From NCBI GenBank assembly GCA_002316225.1, contig DCDC01000200.1:1-8985 (forward strand): a stretch of 8,985 bases of DNA. The letters run 5' to 3'. The notes under the pieces are model-generated. The model had not been told where the DNA came from, made no database searches, and saw only the letters and a list, made by a program, of their open reading frames with translations. Source of the stretch: Firmicutes bacterium UBA1065 (GTDB taxonomy: Bacteria > Bacillota > Clostridia > Tissierellales > Sedimentibacteraceae). The translations under genes were made by a program, and so were the position numbers. Of this stretch, positions 5,207-8,985 are shown one piece after another (positions within the stretch are counted from its first letter, which is position 1; each line of letters opens with the position of its first letter).

Positions 5207-7900
5207 ATGTATATAAAGAGATTGCATTTAAAAGCCTTTGGAAAATTCATAAACAAGATGATAAGCTTCGAGGATAAATTCAACATAGTGTTCGGAGAAA
5301 ACGAATCAGGAAAATCCACCATCCATAATTTTATCGAATATGTTATGTACGGCTTTGACGGCCTGTCAGGCCATAACAGGTATAAACCCTGGAACAGCTC
5401 CTTCTACAAGGGGTCCCTTGAAATAGGCCAAGGGGATAAAACTTACCTTATTTCAAGGAATTTTCTTTTGGATACGGTTCAGGTTTTCAAGAAGGTAAAC
5501 GGAAGCAATGAAGAAAATGAAGATTATGAATTAAATGATTCTCTCGTTGAGAATTTTGATGTTCCCGGTGAGCACTTTTTTAATATTAACAGGATATCCT
5601 TCAACAATACGGTAAGCATAAGCCAGCTTGGCAACAAGACCGAAAGGGAGCTGGCCGGTGAGCTGAAAAACAAGATAAGCAACCTCAGCAGCACCAGGGA
5701 TGAAGATATTTCAATTGACAGGATTTTAAGAAACCTAAACAGCATAAAGGAAGAAGGAGGAAGCGAGGATGATGAAAAATCCTTGCTGGGCCAGTATGTT
5801 TTGCGCCTGGAGGAATTGAGGAAGGCCAAGGAAAACACCTTGATTTCAAACAGGCAGGTAATGTTTTTGGCCATGGAGAAGAAAAAGCTCCAGAGCAAAA
5901 TCCACCAGCTCAACCTGAAAATACAGGAGAAGCAAAAGGAATTATCCGATTATGAGCTCTCCCTGGAAAAGCAGAAAGTATTAAAAGCTAAACCTTACAT
6001 GGAGGAAATAGAAAAAATTAAGGAAGAGCTTAGATTAATCGAAGGATATGTTGCAGCCTGCTCAAAGGAAGACTACATTGAAGCATCCGAAACGGAAAGC
6101 AGCCTGGCTTCATTAAAAAATGAAAGGCAGAGGCTTCTGGAGGAAAAAGATGATTGCCTTATTGAACTTAAAACTAATGAAGAGGATTTATGCAACCATA
6201 TTCCCTCTGACTTCGAACTTGATAAATTAAATGAAGACTATAACTTGTTAAGGGAAACCCAGGAAAAAATTGATGCTCTTAAAACAAGAATTGAATCTGA
6301 TAAGGAAAGCATAGCATCAATCGACCTGGATGAGATAAATAAATTCATAAGTGATTATCAGGAAGTTGAAGATCTGAAAAGCAGGATACAAATCAACAAT
6401 GCTTTGATTGACAACATGAATTATGATTCAATGAAGCAATTCGGCATGAAGCATTGGTGGCTGAGTTTCTTGTATGGTCTTTTGGGCTTTGCTTTTGCAG
6501 GGGCAGGAGGATATTCATGTTATTATGCCTATAATAACAATATTTTTACTTATTACTACGGGGCTGTCGGGTTTTTGATAGGTATATTCTTTTTTGTTCT
6601 TTCAGGAAGAAAAAGGAATATTGCCAACAGCGCCAAAAAAGAAATAGAAAGCATGGATTGCCAAAGGGCCGACTATACATTGCATAACGGTAAGATGAAT
6701 GAACAGATTGATGAAATCCTAAAGAGAAACAATTTTGAGGATTTCCCTTCCATGGCTGAAGCCCACCAAAAGGTTAGCGCAGAAAAAAGTATTTATGAAG
6801 ACAGGATGGAACTTCTGAACAAGGATGAGAAGACCCTTAAGGAACTCATGGAGGAAAGGGACACCATAAAAGAAAGGCTTGAGATGTCTTTAAGCAGGTT
6901 AAACTTAAACTTGTCCCGGGAGACCATGAAGGAAATAAATGATGCTTTCCGGCGCAAGGACAGCGTGAAGGAACAAATCCAATATTTGAAAAATAAAATT
7001 GACCTCCTGGATAAGGATATAAAAAGGTTTGATAAGGAAATAGCCTTTGAAGAAAAGCGCCTTGAAATGATACTTAATGCAAACGGTGCAGAAGACGTGG
7101 AAGCCTTCAAAAAAGCTGTCGAACTCCATGAAAGGTACGAGGAGCTTCAAAAACAAAAAGAACAAATCCAAAATATTTTAAGAGATATACTGGCTAATGC
7201 CGATTACTACGAGTTAAAAAGCAAGCTGATCAATGTTCCTGAAGAAATCAAGGAAATTGACAAGAATGAAGTTCAACTAAACATTTTCCGCTTAAATGAA
7301 GAAAAAACCGCCATGCTTAAAAGCATTGATGAAATTCATAATGAAATTGAAGACATTGAAGAAAATACAAGAAGCCTGGCAGAAATCGAAGAGGAGATAA
7401 GTTTTTACGAAAATAAGATAGGATCAATTAAAAATAAGGTTAAGGCAGCGGAAATCGCAGCAGAAAAAATAAGGCAAATATCAAATTCCATTAAGGGCGA
7501 TTTCATGCCCCTCTTAAGGACCACCATAAGTGATAATTTTTCATACCTGACCGGAGGAAGGTATAAGAGGGTCAATATTGATGAAAATATGAATATCACG
7601 GTCATGTCAGAGGAAGAAGGGGACAGGAAGATTGAACTTGAAAATTTGAGCGGGGGGACCCTTGACCAGCTGTATCTTTCCTTAAGAATTGCCCTCAGCA
7701 GCATTTTAAGCGGAAATCAAAATATACCTTTGATTTTGGATGACAGCTTCGTTCAATATGATGCCACCAGGCTAAGAAAATCATTGGAAATGCTGGCAAG
7801 AGAAAGCGAAAGAAGACAGGTGATCCTCTTTACATGCCAGGAAAGGGAAGCTGACCTTGCAAGGCAGATGAACATTCCTTTCAACTACATCAGACTATAA
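5207..7900 (+). CDS. SbcC/Rad50/YhaN-like ATPase with central transmembrane hairpin
   Basis: 897 aa, close to YhaN length. RBS AAGGTGG (5191-5197) overlaps the end of the partner gene. The N-terminal half of the ATPase has Walker A GENESGKS (30-37), then RYKPWNSS, and a Q-loop ISQLG (138-142). A long coiled coil (about 190-405) leads to two hydrophobic helices (about 418-440 and 447-466), followed by basic GRKRN. A second coiled coil (about 475-785) returns to the C-terminal ATPase half: signature LSGGTLDQ (814-821), Walker B LILDD (842-846) and D-loop-like FVQYD. There is no CxxC zinc hook; the membrane hairpin occupies its place, so the coils should end at the membrane. The switch region reads LFTCQ, with Gln878 where the family, as I recall it, has His. 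The expected role is DNA-end or chromosome maintenance with the upstream protein. Whether it hydrolyses ATP normally is uncertain. Confidence 0.92.
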   Translation: MYIKRLHLKAFGKFINKMISFEDKFNIVFGENESGKSTIHNFIEYVMYGFDGLSGHNRYKPWNSSFYKGSLEIGQGDKTYLISRNFLLDTVQVFKKVNGSNEENEDYELNDSLVENFDVPGEHFFNINRISFNNTVSISQLGNKTERELAGELKNKISNLSSTRDEDISIDRILRNLNSIKEEGGSEDDEKSLLGQYVLRLEELRKAKENTLISNRQVMFLAMEKKKLQSKIHQLNLKIQEKQKELSDYELSLEKQKVLKAKPYMEEIEKIKEELRLIEGYVAACSKEDYIEASETESSLASLKNERQRLLEEKDDCLIELKTNEEDLCNHIPSDFELDKLNEDYNLLRETQEKIDALKTRIESDKESIASIDLDEINKFISDYQEVEDLKSRIQINNALIDNMNYDSMKQFGMKHWWLSFLYGLLGFAFAGAGGYSCYYAYNNNIFTYYYGAVGFLIGIFFFVLSGRKRNIANSAKKEIESMDCQRADYTLHNGKMNEQIDEILKRNNFEDFPSMAEAHQKVSAEKSIYEDRMELLNKDEKTLKELMEERDTIKERLEMSLSRLNLNLSRETMKEINDAFRRKDSVKEQIQYLKNKIDLLDKDIKRFDKEIAFEEKRLEMILNANGAEDVEAFKKAVELHERYEELQKQKEQIQNILRDILANADYYELKSKLINVPEEIKEIDKNEVQLNIFRLNEEKTAMLKSIDEIHNEIEDIEENTRSLAEIEEEISFYENKIGSIKNKVKAAEIAAEKIRQISNSIKGDFMPLLRTTISDNFSYLTGGRYKRVNIDENMNITVMSEEEGDRKIELENLSGGTLDQLYLSLRIALSSILSGNQNIPLILDDSFVQYDATRLRKSLEMLARESERRQVILFTCQEREADLARQMNIPFNYIRL

Positions 7901-7935
7901 TAAGCTGCAAACACTCTTCATCTGAACATATATTG

Positions 7936-8019
7936 TCATTACTTTGAACACAGGTAAATTTCATTATTATGAATACTTCTTAAATTATCATTGCTGTGAA
8001 TGATTGACAATCTGTCATT
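7936..8019. repeat. Imperfect phased TCATT...TGAA motif, three copies
   Basis: The 14-base pattern TCATTnnTnTGAAy occurs at 7936-7949, 7961-7974 and 7988-8001, each an imperfect inverted repeat (TCAT facing TGAA). A fourth TCATT at 8015 begins the palindromic element. Start-to-start spacings are 25, 27 and 27 bases. It could be a weak tandem-repeat remnant or an operator array; no protein is implied. Confidence 0.45.
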
Positions 8020-8075
8020 CTGGGGGCTTTAGCCCGAAGAATCTCATGAGATCCTTCGCTTTGCTCAGGATGACA
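8013..8075. repeat. Widespread palindromic repeat (CATTCTG...CAGGATGACA type)
   Basis: TGTCATTCTG (8013-8022) faces CAGGATGACA (8066-8075) with one wobble. The core ATCTCATGAGAT (8041-8052) is a perfect palindrome flanked by GAAG and CTTC. The left arm carries its own small hairpin, GGGCT-TT-AGCCC (8024-8035), making the element slightly asymmetric. From memory, near-identical palindromes (with GAAGAATCTC and CTTCGCT cores) are scattered through genomes of Clostridia and other phyla, and their translation yields spurious ILSKAKDL-type peptides. It is a MITE-like intergenic repeat, with no gene inside. Confidence 0.8.
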
Positions 8076-8086
8076 TCGGGTATTTG

Positions 8087-8106
8087 TTTTTTGTGATGAC
8101 AAAAAA
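8087..8106. other. A+T-rich hairpin upstream of the second phosphoesterase gene
   Basis: TTTTTTGT (8087-8094) and ACAAAAAA (8099-8106) form an 8-bp stem with loop GATG. It lies between the palindromic repeat and the RBS of the gene at 8130. It lacks a GC-rich stem, so as a terminator it would be weak. No clear promoter for the downstream gene was found in the gap. Confidence 0.4.
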
Positions 8107-8129
8107 GGGCTTGTAATATAAGGAGAATT

Positions 8130-8819
8130 ATGAAAATATACGCTATAGCCGATTTGCATTTAGATTTTAAGAAGGAAAAGCCCATGGATGTTTTCGGCGA
8201 CAAGTGGGAAAACCATGAGGAGCATATAATATCAAACTGGGAAAATACCGTGGGTGAAGATGACTTGGTCCTGGTACCCGGGGATATATCATGGGCCCTA
8301 AAGCTGAATGATGCCTTGGATGATTTATTGAGAATAGATGACCTGCCGGGCAAGAAAATCATAGGCAAGGGGAACCATGATTATTGGTGGACTACAGCTT
8401 CCAAGCTTGAAAGTTTAGGCCTAAAGACCGTAAAATTTTTAAAGAATAATTTTTTTGAGTTTGATGGCATTTCAGTATGCGGCACCAGGGGCTGGGACAC
8501 CATGGAAGAGCATTCGGACGAAGTAAACAACGAGAGGATTTTTTTAAGGGAACTAAGCAGGTTGAAAGTATCCCTTGAAGCTGCAAAAAAAGCAAGCGGC
8601 ATAAAAATAGTCATGCTTCATTATCCTCCCTTCAACAGGGACGGGAGCCCAAACGAGTTTTTTTCTCTCATGAAGGATTATAAGGCGGACATCTGCATAT
8701 ACGGCCATCTTCACGGGGAAGAAGGCCACAAAAACATAAAAGAAGGTCTCATAGACAATATTGTGGTTCACTGCGTTTCAAGCGATTACCTGAACTTCAG
8801 ATTAAAAAGAATAATATAG
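8130..8819 (+). CDS. Calcineurin-like metallophosphoesterase, intact
   Basis: 229 aa; RBS AAGGAGA (8120-8126) is only three bases before the ATG, slightly tight. All family motifs are present: D8-L-H10, GD52ISWA, GN82-H83-DYWW, LH164YPP and GH193LH195. The two-metal site is therefore complete, and phosphoesterase activity is expected in the cytoplasm (no signal peptide or membrane helix). It matches the stand-alone predicted phosphohydrolases common in Firmicutes (COG1768-like by memory). The substrate is unknown: phosphoprotein, nucleotide or nucleic acid all remain possible. It is separated from the ATPase gene by a repeat-filled 229-base gap and so is probably not in the same operon. It is not a Mre11 nuclease, since it lacks the capping domain. 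Confidence 0.92.
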   Translation: MKIYAIADLHLDFKKEKPMDVFGDKWENHEEHIISNWENTVGEDDLVLVPGDISWALKLNDALDDLLRIDDLPGKKIIGKGNHDYWWTTASKLESLGLKTVKFLKNNFFEFDGISVCGTRGWDTMEEHSDEVNNERIFLRELSRLKVSLEAAKKASGIKIVMLHYPPFNRDGSPNEFFSLMKDYKADICIYGHLHGEEGHKNIKEGLIDNIVVHCVSSDYLNFRLKRII

Positions 8820-8829
8820 TACAAAACTC

Positions 8830-8841
8830 TTGTTATAACAA
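8830..8841. other. Perfect 12-bp palindrome TTGTTATAACAA
   Basis: An exact self-complementary sequence ten bases past the stop of the phosphoesterase gene. It has the size and symmetry of a repressor half-site pair, but matches no regulator consensus I can assign with confidence and has no gene start nearby within the window. It lacks a U-tract, so it is not a terminator. Confidence 0.35.
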
Positions 8842-8869
8842 ATCGAAATGATTAGCTAAATCAAAAATG

Positions 8870-8896
8870 AATAAAAATATCTGCTCACGGTTTCGG
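8870..8896 (+). repeat. Left half of the palindromic repeat (partial copy)
   Basis: Matches 2672-2698 of copy 1 at 25 of 27 positions in the same orientation: the A+T arm followed by CTGCTCACGG and TTTCGG. Similarity stops there, just before the centre of the inner palindrome. The following 34 bases (8897-8930) are unrelated to copy 1. Confidence 0.8.
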
Positions 8897-8930
8897 ACAT
8901 ATAATGCTGGCACCACTATTTCGCAATTAA

Positions 8931-8968
8931 AATAATAAAAATAACAAGCGAACATTTGCAGGACACGA
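8931..8968 (-). repeat. Right half of the palindromic repeat, inverted (partial copy)
   Basis: Matches the reverse complement of 2705-2742 of copy 1 at 36 of 38 positions: an A+T arm, then AAGCGAACATTTGCAGG and CACGA. In copy 1 this half faces the left half, whereas here both halves read the same way. The remaining 17 bases to the window edge (8969-8985) do not continue copy 1. More of the array may lie beyond the window. Confidence 0.8.
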
Positions 8969-8985
8969 TTTAATTCTTAGCGAAT

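Noticed and set aside
7936..8001. CRISPR-like array
   Set aside because: Only three imperfect 14-base units at 25-27 base spacing; repeats are too short and degenerate, and no cas gene is present.
8004..8032. Perfect -35 (TTGACA at 8004-8009) for the gene at 8130
   Set aside because: The position 17 bases downstream reads CTTTAG, not a usable -10, and falls inside the palindromic repeat.
8015..8368. Minus-strand open frame containing an ILSKAKDL-type peptide
   Set aside because: The peptide is the translation of the palindromic repeat, and the rest is antisense to the intact phosphoesterase gene.
8900..8905. TATAAT as a promoter -10 near the right end
   Set aside because: No -35 at suitable spacing, no TG extension, and no downstream gene in the window.

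Overview
The window looks like a Clostridia-type (low-GC Firmicutes) chromosome segment. It is AT-rich, codon use favours AGG/AGA/ATA, ribosome-binding sites are strong AGGAGG-like, two lipoproteins carry lipoboxes, and the Mre11/Rad50-like pair belongs to the YhaO/YhaN branch familiar from Bacillus and Clostridia. No species can be named from the sequence alone. All seven genes I support are on the + strand.

Layout: (1) 2-2663 is a three-gene ABC importer cassette of the TrpX/TrpY/TrpZ type: a lipoprotein substrate-binding protein (5' end cut off by the window), a permease and an ATPase, with overlapping ends. (2) 2664-2944 is intergenic. It holds a nested palindromic repeat starting right at the ATPase stop codon, a rho-independent terminator and a good extended -10 promoter. 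(3) 2945-4047 holds a small orphan lipoprotein and a Crp/Fnr-family regulator. (4) 4061-7900 has its own promoter and a tightly coupled pair: a metallophosphoesterase of the SbcD/Mre11/YhaO type and a large SbcC/Rad50/YhaN-type ATPase, separated by one base. (5) 7901-8129 is intergenic and rich in repeats, including a palindrome of a type seen across many bacterial genomes. (6) 8130-8819 is a second, intact calcineurin-like phosphoesterase. (7) 8820-8985 is non-coding and contains both halves of the repeat seen at 2664-2747, in a different arrangement.

The most interesting biology is the YhaO/YhaN-like pair. The ATPase has a two-helix transmembrane hairpin where Rad50 proteins carry the zinc hook, so the complex should be membrane-anchored. 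Its nuclease-like partner has lost the catalytic GNHD motif (it reads GQGD) and the first His of the GHxH motif (it reads GGSH). One metal site is kept while the second metal site and the catalytic His are missing. The ATPase also appears to have Gln in place of the switch (H-loop) His. Together these suggest a pair that keeps its architecture but has altered or lost classical nuclease chemistry.

The second point of interest is the palindromic repeat family (2664-2747, 8870-8896, 8931-8968), whose halves occur separately and in changed relative orientation within 6.3 kb. Everything here was read by eye, and no database search was run.
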